DNA of 64,000 nt. It comes from Streptomyces dengpaensis (GTDB taxonomy: Bacteria > Actinomycetota > Actinomycetes > Streptomycetales > Streptomycetaceae). Of the stretch, positions 44,494-54,100 are shown piece after piece. Position numbers and translations under genes: made by a program. The DNA lies in NCBI RefSeq assembly GCF_002946835.1, contig NZ_CP026652.1:496001-560000 (forward strand), in the 5' to 3' direction. The notes under the pieces are model-generated. The model was given only the letters and a program-made list of their open reading frames with translations, was not told the origin of the DNA and ran no database searches. Within the stretch, counting starts at the first letter, position 1. Every line of letters begins with the position of its first letter.

Positions 44494-44510
44494 GGGTCCT
44501 CCTAGAACGA

Positions 44511-44538
44511 ACACCCGGGCGTGCTCACGCCCGGGTGT
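44511..44538 (-). terminator. Terminator after the ClpC-like gene
   Basis: Perfect 12-bp stem (ACACCCGGGCGT with its complement) and GCTC loop between the clpC-like stop and the small hydrophilic gene. Confidence 0.75.
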
Positions 44539-44584
44539 ACCTGCCCCTCTGCCCTGACTCTTCGGCAGATGCAGCAGCGCCGCG

Positions 44585-47107
44585 TCAGGACTTCTTCGCT
44601 TCTTCTGCATCGTCAGCCGCCGGCTGCGCGTCGTTCCTCTCCACTGTGCAGTGGAGCGTGTCGTTCTTCACGTCGGCGACGATCGTGTCTCCGGGCTCGG
44701 CCTCGCCGCTGAGCAGGAGTGAGGCGATACGGTTGTCCAGCTCTGTCTGGATCGTGCGTCGCAGCGGACGGGCGCCGAACTCCGGCTGGTGACCATGCGC
44801 GATGAGAAGCTTCTTGGCGGCTTCCGTGACGTCCAGCTTCATGCCCTGCGCGTGCACCCGGTGCTTGGTCTGGTCCAGCAGATGATCCACGATCTGCGAC
44901 AGATCCTCCTTGGTGAGGCCGTGGAAGATGATGATGTCGTCGATGCGGTTCAGGAACTCCGGCCGGAACTGGGCCCGTAGCTCGCCCATCAACTCGTCCT
45001 TGATCTCGGACACGTCGCCTTCGTGCGCGAGGATGAGGTGTGCGCCGATGTTGGACGTCATGATGATGACGCAGTGACTGAAGCTGACGGTGCGCCCCTG
45101 GGCGTCCGTCAGACGTCCGTCGTCGAGGATCTGGAGCAGCGCGTTGAAGACGTCAGGGTGGGCCTTTTCCACCTCGTCGAACAGGACCACGCTGTAGGGC
45201 TGGCGGCGTACCTTCTCGGTGAGCTGGCCCGCTTCTTCGTAGCCGACGTATCCGGGAGGCGCGCCGACGAGCCGGGCGACCGTGTGCTTCTCCTGGAACT
45301 CGCTCATGTCGAAGCGGATCATGCGATTCTCGTCGCCGAACAGGAGCTCGGCGAGGGTCTTGGCGAGTTCGGTCTTGCCCACACCGGTGGGGCCCAGGAA
45401 GAGGAACGAGCCGACGGGCCGGTTCGGGTCGCCCATGCCCGCGCGACTGCGGCGTACCGCTTGGGCGATCGCGGTGACCGCCTCGTCCTGGCCGACGATC
45501 CGTTCATGCATCTCCTCTTCGAGCTTGAGGAGTTTTTCCTTCTCGCTCGCGGTGAGTTGAGAGACCGGGATGCCCGTACGCCGGGAGACGACGTCCGCGA
45601 CGTCGCCCGCCGTGACGGTGACGACGCCCTCGCGACGCTCCTCGATCCCCGCGAGTTCGGCCTCCGCTTCAGCGATCTGGCGCTTCAGCTGCCCTGCCTT
45701 GTCGAAGTCCTCGGCCGCGACGGCCTGGTCCAGCTCACGCCGCAGCTTGGCGATGTGGTCTTCGCGGCTGATGACCTCGGTGGAGCGGCCGGCACTGCGC
45801 AGGCGCACGCGGGCGCTCGCCTGGTCCATCACGTCGATCGCCTTGTCGGGCAGGAACCGGTCGCTGATGTATCGATCGGACAGTTCCGCCGCGGCCGCGA
45901 TGGCCGCGTCATCGATGCGGACCTGATGGTGAGCCTCATAGGGGTCGCGCAGCCCCTCCAGGATCAGAACGGTCTCCTCGACCGTCGGTTCCGGCACCAT
46001 CACCGGCTGGAAGCGACGTTCTAGCGCGGCGTCCTTCTCGACATACCTGCGGTACTCGTCGATGGTCGACGCGCCCACCATGTGGAGCTCCCCGCGCGCG
46101 AGCGCCGGCTTGAGGATGTTGCCCGCGTCCATCGCGCCCTCGCCCGTCGCACCCGCGCCGACGACCGTGTGCATTTCGTCGATGAACAGAATGATGTTTC
46201 CTTCTGATTCCTGGACGTCCTCGATGACCTTCTTCAGCCGCTCCTCGAACTGCCCCCGGTACTGCGCACCCGCCACCATGCCGGACAGGTCGAGGGCGAC
46301 CACCCTCTTGCCCTTCAGGGTTTCGGGAACCCCTCCGGCCACGATGCGCTGGGCCAGCCCCTCCACGATCGCGGTCTTCCCGACGCCCGGCTCACCGATG
46401 AGCACAGGGTTGTTCTTGGAACGCCGCGAGAGAATTTCGACGGTCTGCTCGATCTCGTCGGCCCGTCCGACCACAGGGTCGAGCTTTCCGGCCTTCGCCT
46501 CTTCCGTCAGGTCCCGCCCGTACTCGTCCAGCGTCGTGGCGGGCTTCTTGCGCTCGGCGGGCAGTCCGTCCTGGCGGGCCGCCTGCTCCGCGAGGCCGGC
46601 CAGCCTTCCCACATCCTGGCCCTCCGCGCGCAGCATCTGGGCAGCACCTGTGTCGGCTTCACCCAGCAGCGCGCCGAGAATGTGCTCGGGGCCGATGTAG
46701 GAGACCCTGGCTGCCTGAGACCGGGCGTACGCGGCGGCGAGTGTGCGCTTGGCCGCCGGCGTGAGGCCGGGTTCCGCGGACGGCTCGCCCGATTCCCGGG
46801 GAAGGACTTCGGCGATCTGGGATCCGAGCTCATCGGGATCCACGCCTGCCTGAGCGAGGAGCGTGCGTGCGGGGTCGACCTTCGTAGTCGCCCACAGCAG
46901 GTGCTCCGTGTCGAGATCTGACGTTCCGTCCTCGAGCGCCCGTCGCGCGGCCAGGTTGAGAAGCTCGTGCGACGACTCGGTCAGCAGCCGTCCGATCGGC
47001 ACGCGCTGTACGGCGGGTGGCGATGACGCAGGTGACATGCCAAAGAACCGATTCAACATTTCACTGAACGGATCAGACGAACCAAAGCCGAATGACGACA
47101 TCGACAT
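44585..47107 (-). CDS. ClpC-like AAA+ chaperone/unfoldase
   Basis: 840 residues. Residues about 1-40 are a Phe/Ser/Gly/Pro-rich extension ([20 protein letters not shown]) not usual in ClpC. Next are a Clp_N repeat domain, AAA1 with Walker [14 protein letters not shown], a UVR/middle region ([20 protein letters not shown]), AAA2 with Walker [21 protein letters not shown] and a D2-small domain. It should be a hexameric ATPase that unfolds proteins for ClpP or for refolding. The gene is divergent from hsp20, which suggests joint heat-stress control. ATG with AGGAGAT upstream. It is probably an extra paralogue; the main clpC would be elsewhere. Confidence 0.92.
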   Translation of the reverse strand: MSMSSFGFGSSDPFSEMLNRFFGMSPASSPPAVQRVPIGRLLTESSHELLNLAARRALEDGTSDLDTEHLLWATTKVDPARTLLAQAGVDPDELGSQIAEVLPRESGEPSAEPGLTPAAKRTLAAAYARSQAARVSYIGPEHILGALLGEADTGAAQMLRAEGQDVGRLAGLAEQAARQDGLPAERKKPATTLDEYGRDLTEEAKAGKLDPVVGRADEIEQTVEILSRRSKNNPVLIGEPGVGKTAIVEGLAQRIVAGGVPETLKGKRVVALDLSGMVAGAQYRGQFEERLKKVIEDVQESEGNIILFIDEMHTVVGAGATGEGAMDAGNILKPALARGELHMVGASTIDEYRRYVEKDAALERRFQPVMVPEPTVEETVLILEGLRDPYEAHHQVRIDDAAIAAAAELSDRYISDRFLPDKAIDVMDQASARVRLRSAGRSTEVISREDHIAKLRRELDQAVAAEDFDKAGQLKRQIAEAEAELAGIEERREGVVTVTAGDVADVVSRRTGIPVSQLTASEKEKLLKLEEEMHERIVGQDEAVTAIAQAVRRSRAGMGDPNRPVGSFLFLGPTGVGKTELAKTLAELLFGDENRMIRFDMSEFQEKHTVARLVGAPPGYVGYEEAGQLTEKVRRQPYSVVLFDEVEKAHPDVFNALLQILDDGRLTDAQGRTVSFSHCVIIMTSNIGAHLILAHEGDVSEIKDELMGELRAQFRPEFLNRIDDIIIFHGLTKEDLSQIVDHLLDQTKHRVHAQGMKLDVTEAAKKLLIAHGHQPEFGARPLRRTIQTELDNRIASLLLSGEAEPGDTIVADVKNDTLHCTVERNDAQPAADDAEEAKKS

Positions 47108-47156
47108 GGCATCTCCTGGTGGGAGGGCAGACCCTACGACTCAGAGGCGCCCTATA

Positions 47157-47356
47157 ACTCAAGCGCGATACCCATTGCTCCGCAAGTGGAACAAGACCCG
47201 CTGCTCCGCAGGTGGAACCACGTGCGCGGAACAAATGCGCGGTACTGCCGCAAGGAATCTCCACAAGGTCTTTGGCACGGGGTGTCCCGGAACATCCCCC
47301 GCTTCCTTGACGGCGTACGCTTGCCATCGGTAATCGACGGCTGGCCATCAGTAATC
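47157..47356. promoter_or_regulatory. Shared clpC/hsp20 control region with direct repeats
   Basis: Between divergent start codons. TGCTCCGCARGTGGAAC occurs at 47176-47192 and 47202-47218 (period 26). CCATCRGTAATC occurs at 47324-47335 and 47345-47356 (period 21, two helical turns). A single HAIR-like half-site ACTCAAG is at 47157-47163, without its partner at the required distance. The repeats look like operator sites for an unknown regulator. Confidence 0.5.
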
Positions 47357-47373
47357 ACGCGAGGAGAAATGTG

Positions 47374-47832
47374 ATGGGTGAACGAGCGGACATCGCCCGG
47401 TCGGGAACGGCCAGGACGGCCTGGTGGGCCGGCGGCGATCCAGCGACCGAACTGCAGCACCTGTGGGGCGAGGTCAGCCGTTTGCTTGAGCGGTCGTCGC
47501 AGACGACGGCCCCTTCTCGGCACTGGATGCCTTTGGTCGAGGAAGAGGACTCGGGAGACTCGTACCTGGTCCGCGCGGAGCTTCCCGGTATCCCTCGTGA
47601 ACGCGTGAGCGTGGAGGTCGACGACCGCGAGTTGCATATCCATGGAACAGTCGAAGAATCGATGCAAGGCAACGCGCTGCGGCGTCGGTCGGGCTCGTTT
47701 TCCTATGGCATTCGCATTCCGGGTGACGTCAATACCGAAGGGGTCCGGGCCGACCTCCGCGACGGAGTTCTGACCGTCCGCCTGCCGAAGACAGGAACGT
47801 CGACACGGCGCACGATCACCGTCGACTCGTAG
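47374..47832 (+). CDS. Hsp20/alpha-crystallin small heat-shock protein
   Basis: 152 residues. The N-terminal arm (WWAGGDPATELQHLWGEVSR) is followed by an alpha-crystallin domain with DSYLVRAELPGIPRERVSVE, DRELHIHGTVEES and the A-x-x-x-x-G-V-L motif as RADLRDGVLTVRLPKT. It should hold unfolding proteins under stress. ATG at 47374 has GAGGAG seven bases upstream; GTG at 47371 is an alternative. Divergent from the ClpC-like gene with a repeat-rich control region between, so the two likely respond together. Confidence 0.9.
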   Translation: MGERADIARSGTARTAWWAGGDPATELQHLWGEVSRLLERSSQTTAPSRHWMPLVEEEDSGDSYLVRAELPGIPRERVSVEVDDRELHIHGTVEESMQGNALRRRSGSFSYGIRIPGDVNTEGVRADLRDGVLTVRLPKTGTSTRRTITVDS

Positions 47833-48126
47833 GGGCACGATCACGGTCGACTCGTAGGGGAACGACAGGATGAACGGCTGAGCGCCCTGTACCCCGACCC
47901 GATGTCAACGGGTCTCGCCCGCTGTCACCGCGTCTTGGACGGTGCTTCGCCCGCATCGGAGAGCCCGCTTGGGTCCAGTTGTGTGGCCGATGCCGGCGAG
48001 CGTGGGGCCTCGCAGTGATGAAACGCCGTTTCGGCCTCTCTGTCGCGCACCATGGGATAGGGCTGCTCGCGCAGCTCGCGCACCGTCCGGCCGAGGTCCT
48101 CGAACATCAGCGACGCCAGGTCTGAC
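47833..48126. other. Intergenic stretch with gene debris
   Basis: A minus-strand frame (MFEDLGRTVRELREQPYPMV) reads well but lacks a clear start and abuts the FUSC fragment at about 48130. It is likely the tail of a gene cut at that junction. Not annotated as a gene. Confidence 0.35.
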
Positions 48127-48582
48127 GAGAAGCCGTTCTTTCTTGAGTACGTCGCGGCCCGCAACTACGCCCTGGCCGTCGTCTTCCTCACGCCGATCGC
48201 GCTGCTGCTGAGCGACCTGTCGGCGCCCGCCCCACCCGGCTGGCTGGTCCTCGACCGGGCGCTGGGCAGCGTCGTAGGGATCGTCGTGGGGCTGCTGTGT
48301 GCGCTGCTGATCGTCCACGACCGCGCCGCGACACGAGTGGACCGCGCGCTGGCCGCGTGCACGGAAGCCGCCGACCGGACCGAACAGTCCCTGGCCCCCT
48401 CCGCCGGCCCGCCGCCCCCAGCCGTCCAGGTGCATCTGGCCACGGCAGTCGTGGAACTGCGCGAGGCCGACGACACCGCGGCGGGTGAGCTGTGGCTGGC
48501 GGGGATCGACCCCACCGAACTCGCCGCCGCCGAGGAGCGCGCCTACCTCCTGCTCGACCGGTTGCACCGCCATGGGCACTAG
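48127..48582 (+). pseudogene. FUSC-family membrane protein C-terminal fragment
   Basis: In one frame: KPFFLEYVAARNYALAVVFL, TPIALLLSDLSAP, LGSVVGIVVGLLCALLIVHD, then a soluble tail (ELREADDTAAGELWLAGIDP). This is the last third of an aromatic-acid-exporter-like (FUSC) protein. No start codon or upstream helices; it begins abruptly at about 48130. A GTG/ATG start inside (48286) would give a one-helix peptide without function. Confidence 0.65.
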
Positions 48583-48723
48583 TCGTTTGCCTCTGCGAAG
48601 TGCCCGCCACACCAACCTCCGAGTGCCGGGTCGGCCCGCAACTTCGGTCGCATGAGGTCCAGTTCGCCGGCAAGCTCCCGCCAGGCCACTGGCCGTCGGC
48701 CCGGTCGTGGCATTCGGCCGGGT

Positions 48724-48870
48724 ATGGCAGGCTCGTTCGGCAGTTTCGGTTCCTACGGCGTGGTGGGAACACCGGTCGTCTGGCGCGACGGTGAGGTGAT
48801 TCCCGTTGTGAAGATCGACGGAGGACCCGCCATCACTCCACAGGAGTTCCTGGCCCAGCTCCCGAAGTGA
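48724..48870 (+). CDS. Small hypothetical protein
   Basis: 48 residues: MAGSFGSFGSYGVVGTPVVW, then IPVVKIDGGPAITPQEFLAQ. GVVGTPVVWRDGEVI resembles the cis-Pro region of thioredoxin-fold proteins, so this could be the tail of a truncated DsbA-like gene. No clear ribosome-binding site. Confidence 0.3.
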   Translation: MAGSFGSFGSYGVVGTPVVWRDGEVIPVVKIDGGPAITPQEFLAQLPK

Positions 48871-48896
48871 GGTGGTGCGCCGGATAGCGTGGTGAG

Positions 48897-49268
48897 ATGC
48901 ACCATCAGGTAACCGATGTCGATACCGCGGCGGCGATGGGCAGCGGTGACGTGCCTGTGCTCTCTACTCCCCGGCTGATCGCATGGATTGAGGCGGCGAC
49001 AGTACGGGCCGCCGCGCCGTTCACCGAGGCGGGCCAGACGACGGTTGGGACTGCGGTCCGTATCAAGCATCTCCGTGCCACGCGCGTGGGTGGCCGGGTT
49101 GAGGTTGTCGCCGAGCCCCCCGCCGCCGCGGTGGGCCGGCGGCTCACCTTCCTCGTACGGGCCGTCGACAGCTCCGGAGAGATCGTCGCGACGGGGGAGA
49201 TCGACCGGGCGATCGTCGACCGCCGGCGGTTCCTCGCCGCCACGCCCGACCCTGGATCGGACCGCTGA
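48897..49268 (+). CDS. Hotdog-fold thioesterase (FlK-like)
   Basis: 123 residues in a single hotdog fold. DVPVLSTPRLIAWIEAATVR has the helix with its acidic residue, followed by TVGTAVRIKHLRATRVGGRV and FLVRAVDSSGEIVATGEIDR. This is the order of FlK/thioesterase-like proteins such as fluoroacetyl-CoA thioesterase. The actual acyl-CoA is unknown; the FlK catalytic Thr/Glu/His set can only be partly matched by eye. ATG at 48897 is 25 bp after the small upstream ORF. Complete and stand-alone. Confidence 0.8.
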   Translation: MHHQVTDVDTAAAMGSGDVPVLSTPRLIAWIEAATVRAAAPFTEAGQTTVGTAVRIKHLRATRVGGRVEVVAEPPAAAVGRRLTFLVRAVDSSGEIVATGEIDRAIVDRRRFLAATPDPGSDR

Positions 49269-49329
49269 CCGAAGCGGCCCGCGCCTCGTTCTGTGCGCAT
49301 CGGGACGCGTCATGGAAGGCCGGATGGGT

Positions 49330-51390
49330 TCACATCCCGCGGTCGCCGAGTGGCTCGAGTTCCGCCCAGATCGTCTTTCCCCGGTGCTCGCGGCGGGTCC
49401 CCCATCGTTCCGTGAGCTGCGCGGTGATGTAGAGCCCGCGTCCGTTCTCGTCGTCGTCCTCCGCGAGCCGCAGGTGCGGGGCGGTACTGCTGTCGTCGGT
49501 GACCTCGATGATGAGGCCGCGGTCGCGGATCAGGCGCAGCCGGACAGGTTCCCTCGAATACCGGATGGCGTTGGTGACCAGTTCGCTGACCACCAGGACC
49601 GCGGAGAAGGTCAGGTCTTTCATCCCCCAGTCGGACAGTTGGCGCTCCGCACGGGCACGGGCGTCGGCGGCAGTCGCGGGGTCGTTGGGCAGGGTCCACG
49701 AGACGACCTGATCGGCCCCGAGACCGCGGGTCTTCGCCAGGAGGAGTACGCCGTCGCTCGGGGAGCGCTGGGGCACCAGTGCCGCCAGAGCCGCGTCGCA
49801 CACCTCCTGCAGGGAGGCGCCGCGGGGTTGCAGGGCGTCGGTCAGGCAGACCAACTCCCTCGGCGCTTCGGGGCCGCTGCCGCGGAGCAGGAGGGAGTTG
49901 CCAAGGAACATCACGCAGCCCTCGGGCATCTCCGTCTCGGCCACCCGGTACCTGGGGCTTCCGCGTCCCAGGGGCGAGCCGATCGGTACATGGGTGAACT
50001 CCACCCGGCCGCCGGGGCGGGCGATCGCGGGCGGCGGGTGGCCGGCGCTCGCCAGGATGCCCCGGCGGGCCACGGGGTCGTAGACGGCGTACAGGCACGT
50101 GGTGCCCGAGCGTCGGCCGTCCGGGTTCTCGTCGAGCGCGTGTGAGTCCTCCCCGTCTAAGCGGGTGGTCAGGTCGTGGACACGTTCGAGGATCTCCCCG
50201 GGCGGCAGGTCGAGAGATGCCAGGGCGCCGATGGCCGCCCGCAGCCCGCCCATGGCGACGGCGGCGCGGATACCGCGACCGGGTGGGGACCCGACGACCA
50301 GGGCGACCCGCGCCCCGGACAGCGGGATGACGTCGAACCAGTCCCCGCCGGCTCCGCTGGGCAAGTAGCCGTGTGCGGTCTTGACCGCGGTTTTTGAGGG
50401 CACGTCAAGAGGCCGCAGGGTGAGCTGGAGAATCCGGGCGACGGAGTGCTCGCGGGCGTACAGCCGGGCGTTGTCCAGGCACAGAGCGGTGTGCTGCGCC
50501 AGTTCGACGGCCAGCTCGAGATCGTCGTGGTTGAACGGCTCCGGCGATTGCTCGCGGTAGAAGCGGGCCAGGCCCAGCAGAACGCCACGGGCGCACAGCG
50601 GCACCGCCATCCCTGAGTGCGCCCCGGTCTCGGCCATGGCGTCGCCGCCCGGTTTCCGGGCGGGGTCCCGGGTATCCGCTCCCGACCTGCTCATGAGCAG
50701 GGGCCGCTGGTGCGCCAGCACCTCGGCGTAGGGGGACCCGGTGGGAAACTTGATGACGTTCCCGACGTCATCTGCCATGTGCGAGGCCGGTTCGTGGGCG
50801 CATTTGCGGCCGGCGCATCGCATCAACAGGTCTTCCCCGAGGGAGTCGAGGGCGGGAGCGTCACCGCGAAGGTCCGAGTCCAGCACGTCTACGCGCACCA
50901 TGTCGGCGAGGTCGGGCACGGTGATGTCGGCGAGTTCCTGCGCGGTGCGGACGATGTCGAGTGTGGTTCCGATCGCCGTGGTGGCTCGCCGGAGAAGGCC
51001 CAGCCGGACACGGTCTCGGTACTGGTCGGTGACATCTGCGACAGCGAGGGCCAGCCCTACGACGCCGCCCGCCGCGCCACGCAGCCGGAATCCCGAAACC
51101 GACGCCACGGTTTCCGGGAGATCCGGGGTGGTGGCCTTGATCTCGATGTCGATTCTCGGGACTCCGTCGGCCAGTACCTCCCGCAGCATCGCCTCGAGGG
51201 GCTCGCGGTACGAGGCATCCGCCCACTGCCAGAGGGGACGGCCGAGGGCGTCCTCCAGCAGGAAGGCGTCATGGGCGGCCGCGGCGGCGTTGAAGCGCAC
51301 GAGCCGCAGGTCGGTGTCCAGCAGGTAGTGGGGTTGGGGAGACCCGGAGAACAACGCCTCGAAGGCGGCCTCGTCTAGTTCACGCCCCAC
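49330..51390 (-). CDS. SpoIIE-type PP2C phosphatase with PAS, GAF and ATPase domains
   Basis: 686 residues. PAS (about 5-110; FEALFSGSPQPHYLLDTDLR), then GAF (about 140-310; SGMAVPLCARGVLLGLARFY), SpoIIE/PP2C (about 330-540; GYLPSGAGGDWFDVIPLSGA, VALVVGSPPGRGI) and an HATPase_c domain (about 550-680; VLVVSELVTNAIRYSREPVR and EVTDDSSTAPH). Such proteins control anti-anti-sigma factors by phosphatase and kinase activities. GTG at 51390 fits the start of PAS homology (VGRELDEAAF); the frame stays open to 52008 and ATG 51558 is an alternative. In the phosphatase domain the usual second Asp-Gly (V-G-D-V-x-G-x-G) is replaced by GSPPGRG, so metal binding may be weak. Confidence 0.9.
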   Translation of the reverse strand: MGRELDEAAFEALFSGSPQPHYLLDTDLRLVRFNAAAAAHDAFLLEDALGRPLWQWADASYREPLEAMLREVLADGVPRIDIEIKATTPDLPETVASVSGFRLRGAAGGVVGLALAVADVTDQYRDRVRLGLLRRATTAIGTTLDIVRTAQELADITVPDLADMVRVDVLDSDLRGDAPALDSLGEDLLMRCAGRKCAHEPASHMADDVGNVIKFPTGSPYAEVLAHQRPLLMSRSGADTRDPARKPGGDAMAETGAHSGMAVPLCARGVLLGLARFYREQSPEPFNHDDLELAVELAQHTALCLDNARLYAREHSVARILQLTLRPLDVPSKTAVKTAHGYLPSGAGGDWFDVIPLSGARVALVVGSPPGRGIRAAVAMGGLRAAIGALASLDLPPGEILERVHDLTTRLDGEDSHALDENPDGRRSGTTCLYAVYDPVARRGILASAGHPPPAIARPGGRVEFTHVPIGSPLGRGSPRYRVAETEMPEGCVMFLGNSLLLRGSGPEAPRELVCLTDALQPRGASLQEVCDAALAALVPQRSPSDGVLLLAKTRGLGADQVVSWTLPNDPATAADARARAERQLSDWGMKDLTFSAVLVVSELVTNAIRYSREPVRLRLIRDRGLIIEVTDDSSTAPHLRLAEDDDENGRGLYITAQLTERWGTRREHRGKTIWAELEPLGDRGM

Positions 51391-51763
51391 GTCTGCGGGC
51401 CTTCTGTGCGGTGTATCCACGGCTCGGGCTACTCCCGGCGGATGAGGATGTTCTGTGCTGTGTCGTCCACGCGGGCGAACGACGTACGCGTGGAGCGGAC
51501 GCAGTGGGGCGGAGGGAGTGGGGCCGGCGAGGGGGCGGAGGGACGCCTGCTCGCCCATCGTGCGCGCGACACCACACCACGTGGTGACCGGATTTCTGGC
51601 AGGAAGCGGCCGCTGTCCCCAGTGTCGCCGTCTGACCGGCAGCTCGCGACATGGATCTTCTTGTCCCGGCCGTCGCCCCTCATGGCCCACCTGGGCTAAC
51701 AAATACGCACCGCCTGGCGTCGGGCGGCACAGTATGAGTGCAGGCCGCTTGCCGGGAGGATGC
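51391..51763. other. Divergent intergenic region
   Basis: Holds the start regions of the SpoIIE-type gene (-) and the hypothetical gene (+). If the phosphatase starts at ATG 51558, half of it is coding. GGGAGGA at 51754 serves the plus-strand gene. Confidence 0.45.
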
Positions 51764-52423
51764 ATGCACGAGAAACTGCTGAGCAAGATCGTTACCGAGC
51801 TCTTGCATCCGCGCCACGACGCGTCGCACACCTCAGAGGACCGGTCGGCGCCTGCCGGCTTCGAACTGGATCCCGCGCTGGTCAGCGGCTTCACTGCCGG
51901 TTCGCTGGACGCGCAGGACGAGGCGGCACTCGCTGACCAGGTGGCGGAGCTGCTGCCGTTCCACTGGGTTCTGCCCAACACGGCCCGCGCGGCGATGACG
52001 CAGGTCATCGACCACCTCGGTGGTCAACGCGAGCTGATGGCGTGGCTTGACCGGCATCCCGGCCTGCCACGACTGGTGGCACGGCTGTACGTCCTCATGG
52101 GGCTGCTCGACCAGTGCAGCGCAGAGCCCGCGGTCGTCACCGCCCTGCGCGAATTCCGGGAGCGGACACCTTATCCATCAGGCCTCAAGGACTACCTGGT
52201 ACCGGAAACCGACGACGAGACCCTCGCCACCCTCGCTTTCAAGATCGAGGAGCTGCTCGGCGACAGGCGGGGAGAAGAAGCCGTTCATCTGGCTCTGGCC
52301 ACGGCGACTTGGCTTCAGGAGGCCGCGCCCGGCGCCGAGACCCACGATCCCAAGTTCGGTGAGATGGGCGAGCTGATGGGCCACATTCGCCACGACATCC
52401 AGTCCGCGGCCGCCGGAACCTGA
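51764..52423 (+). CDS. Hypothetical helical protein
   Basis: 219 residues: KLLSKIVTELLHPRHDASHT at the start, VADQVAELLPFHWVLPNTAR-like middle (ALADQVAELLPFHWVLPNTA), HLGGQRELMAWLDRHPGLPR, and MGELMGHIRHDIQSAAAG at the end. Almost all alpha-helical and acidic; no known domain seen. GGGAGGA four bases before ATG at 51764 is a good start. It is divergent from the SpoIIE phosphatase and could be a regulatory partner, but that is only suggested by position. Confidence 0.6.
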   Translation: MHEKLLSKIVTELLHPRHDASHTSEDRSAPAGFELDPALVSGFTAGSLDAQDEAALADQVAELLPFHWVLPNTARAAMTQVIDHLGGQRELMAWLDRHPGLPRLVARLYVLMGLLDQCSAEPAVVTALREFRERTPYPSGLKDYLVPETDDETLATLAFKIEELLGDRRGEEAVHLALATATWLQEAAPGAETHDPKFGEMGELMGHIRHDIQSAAAGT

Positions 52424-52540
52424 GCATTGCACCTCGTGATCCACCTCTCGGCCCGCAAGGCCTTTGCTGATCGGGGCAGCCCGTCAGTCCTCGCATGACC
52501 AACATGCGGCGCGGCGCCTACCGCCACAGGCTTGTGCTAG

Positions 52541-52744
52541 GCCCTGTCGTCAGACTCCCACCCCCACTGCCTGAAGGGCGTGGGAGGTGCCCCCACTCGC
52601 CGCACCGGCCCCAGGCCCAAGTACAGCCAGTACGAGGGCCAGGGCCCGGCACGCCGGGAGCACGCACCTACAGCGGCATCAGCCGCTCCGCGGCGGGCGC
52701 GAGGCCCGCCCTCCGGGCGGACGACGGGAGTCTGACGACAGGAC
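52541..52744. mobile_element. MITE-like element
   Basis: 204 bp bounded by inverted repeats GCCCTGTCGTCAGACTCCC (left) and its near-complement ending GGGAGTCTGACGACAGGAC (right, one mismatch). It is flanked on both sides by CTAG (52537-52540 and 52745-52748), a likely 4-bp target duplication. No coding capacity. It sits 27 bp upstream of the GNAT-AAA+ gene, so it may contribute to that promoter. Confidence 0.75.
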
Positions 52745-52771
52745 CTAGCGGCTGCGAGGAGGTGGCGACGG

Positions 52772-54055
52772 ATGCCGGTCTGGCGGATGAGGGATTTCCA
52801 CGAGGACGACCTGGACCAAGCCATTCGGATGTGGGACCAGAGCGGGATGGACGACCAGCCGCCTCCGGCCTTTCCGATCTCGGAGGTGATCGCCGCGGCC
52901 CGGACGGGACAGCCCGCGGTGGTGGCTGTGGTGGGCGACGAACTCGTGGGGCTGGCGGTGGCGCGGACCGACGGCGAGCGAGCGTGGATCCTGCTGGTGG
53001 CGCTGGCCGCAGGCTGGCGGCACCGAGGGATCGGCAGCAACCTCCTCGCGGAGTTGGAGCGGCGGCTGCGGGCGGCGGGAGTACGGCGCATCAGCGCGCT
53101 GCTCCCGGCGGACGCCACCGGCACGGCTGCGCTGCTGAACTCGGGCTACCGGTCACGGGAGGGCCTGGTCTATTTCGAGATGGTGGAGCACCTGCCCGCG
53201 GCCGACGCGGGGCTCCTCGAGGCGCTCGGCGGAAGGGTGCCGGCCAGTGGACTGTGGGGCTCGCTGGCTGGGATGGAACACGAGAAGCAGATCGTCGAGC
53301 GACGGATCGTGCTGCCGTTGCAGGAGACGGAACTGGTCGAGCAGTACGGGGTCGTCCCGCCGAAGGCGGTGATCCTCTTCGGGCCGCCGGGCACCGGAAA
53401 GACCAGCTTCGTCAAGGCGGTCGCGTCCCGTCTGAGCTGGCCGTTCGTCGAACTGTTTCCCTCCCGACTGGCCGCTTCCAACGGCACGCCGGGGCTGGCC
53501 TCGGCGCTTCGGGAGGTCTTTTCCGACATCACCGCCTTGGAATCGGTGGTGCTGTTCATCGACGAGGTCGAGGAGATCGCCAGTGTGCGGTCGGGAATGG
53601 CCGCCGATCCCGGGCACATGGTGACCAACGAACTGCTCAAGCTGATACCCGGTTTCCGAGAGCACGACGAGCATTTGATGGTCTGCGCGACCAATTCGGT
53701 GCGCTCTCTGGACCCCGCGTTCCTGCGCCCGGGCCGATTCGACTACGTGATTCCCGTCGGCCCTCCCAATGCCACGGCGCGAGCGGCGATCTGGCGGCGG
53801 TATCTGGGGACGGCTGCCGAAACGGTCGACGTCAATCGGCTGGTGGAGGCATCCGAGTTGTTCACCCCCGCCGACATCGAGTTCGCCGCGCGCAAGGGAG
53901 CGCAGGCGGCATTCGAACGCGAGGTGGTCCACCGCAAAGGGGAACCCGCCACCACGGAGACCTACCTCGCCGCCATCCACGACACCCGGCCGACCCTCAC
54001 CGACCAGATGATCAAGGACTTCCAAGGGGACATGGAGCGATTCACCCGGATGTGA
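52772..54055 (+). CDS. GNAT acetyltransferase-AAA+ ATPase fusion
   Basis: 427 residues. The first about 140 are a GNAT domain (VALAAGWRHRGIGSNLLAEL, with R-x-x-G-I-G). From about 150 a CDC48/FtsH-like AAA+ module follows: Walker A ILFGPPGTGKTSFVKAVASR, Walker B VVLFIDEVEEIASV, sensor-1 VCATNSVRSLDPAFLRPGRF (arginine finger region R-P-G-R) and a C-terminal lid. The fusion of acetyl-transfer with an ATP-driven remodeller is unusual; the ATPase may present a protein to be acetylated. ATG at 52772 is preceded by GGAGG. The MITE lies just upstream. Confidence 0.85.
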   Translation: MPVWRMRDFHEDDLDQAIRMWDQSGMDDQPPPAFPISEVIAAARTGQPAVVAVVGDELVGLAVARTDGERAWILLVALAAGWRHRGIGSNLLAELERRLRAAGVRRISALLPADATGTAALLNSGYRSREGLVYFEMVEHLPAADAGLLEALGGRVPASGLWGSLAGMEHEKQIVERRIVLPLQETELVEQYGVVPPKAVILFGPPGTGKTSFVKAVASRLSWPFVELFPSRLAASNGTPGLASALREVFSDITALESVVLFIDEVEEIASVRSGMAADPGHMVTNELLKLIPGFREHDEHLMVCATNSVRSLDPAFLRPGRFDYVIPVGPPNATARAAIWRRYLGTAAETVDVNRLVEASELFTPADIEFAARKGAQAAFEREVVHRKGEPATTETYLAAIHDTRPTLTDQMIKDFQGDMERFTRM

Positions 54056-54100
54056 AGTGAGATCGTTCCTACGGCCGTCACACATTTCGAGATATTCGAG

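Noticed and set aside
47157..47163. HspR-controlled (HAIR) promoter for clpC and hsp20
   Set aside because: Only one half-site ACTCAAG is present; the inverted partner seven bases away is missing.
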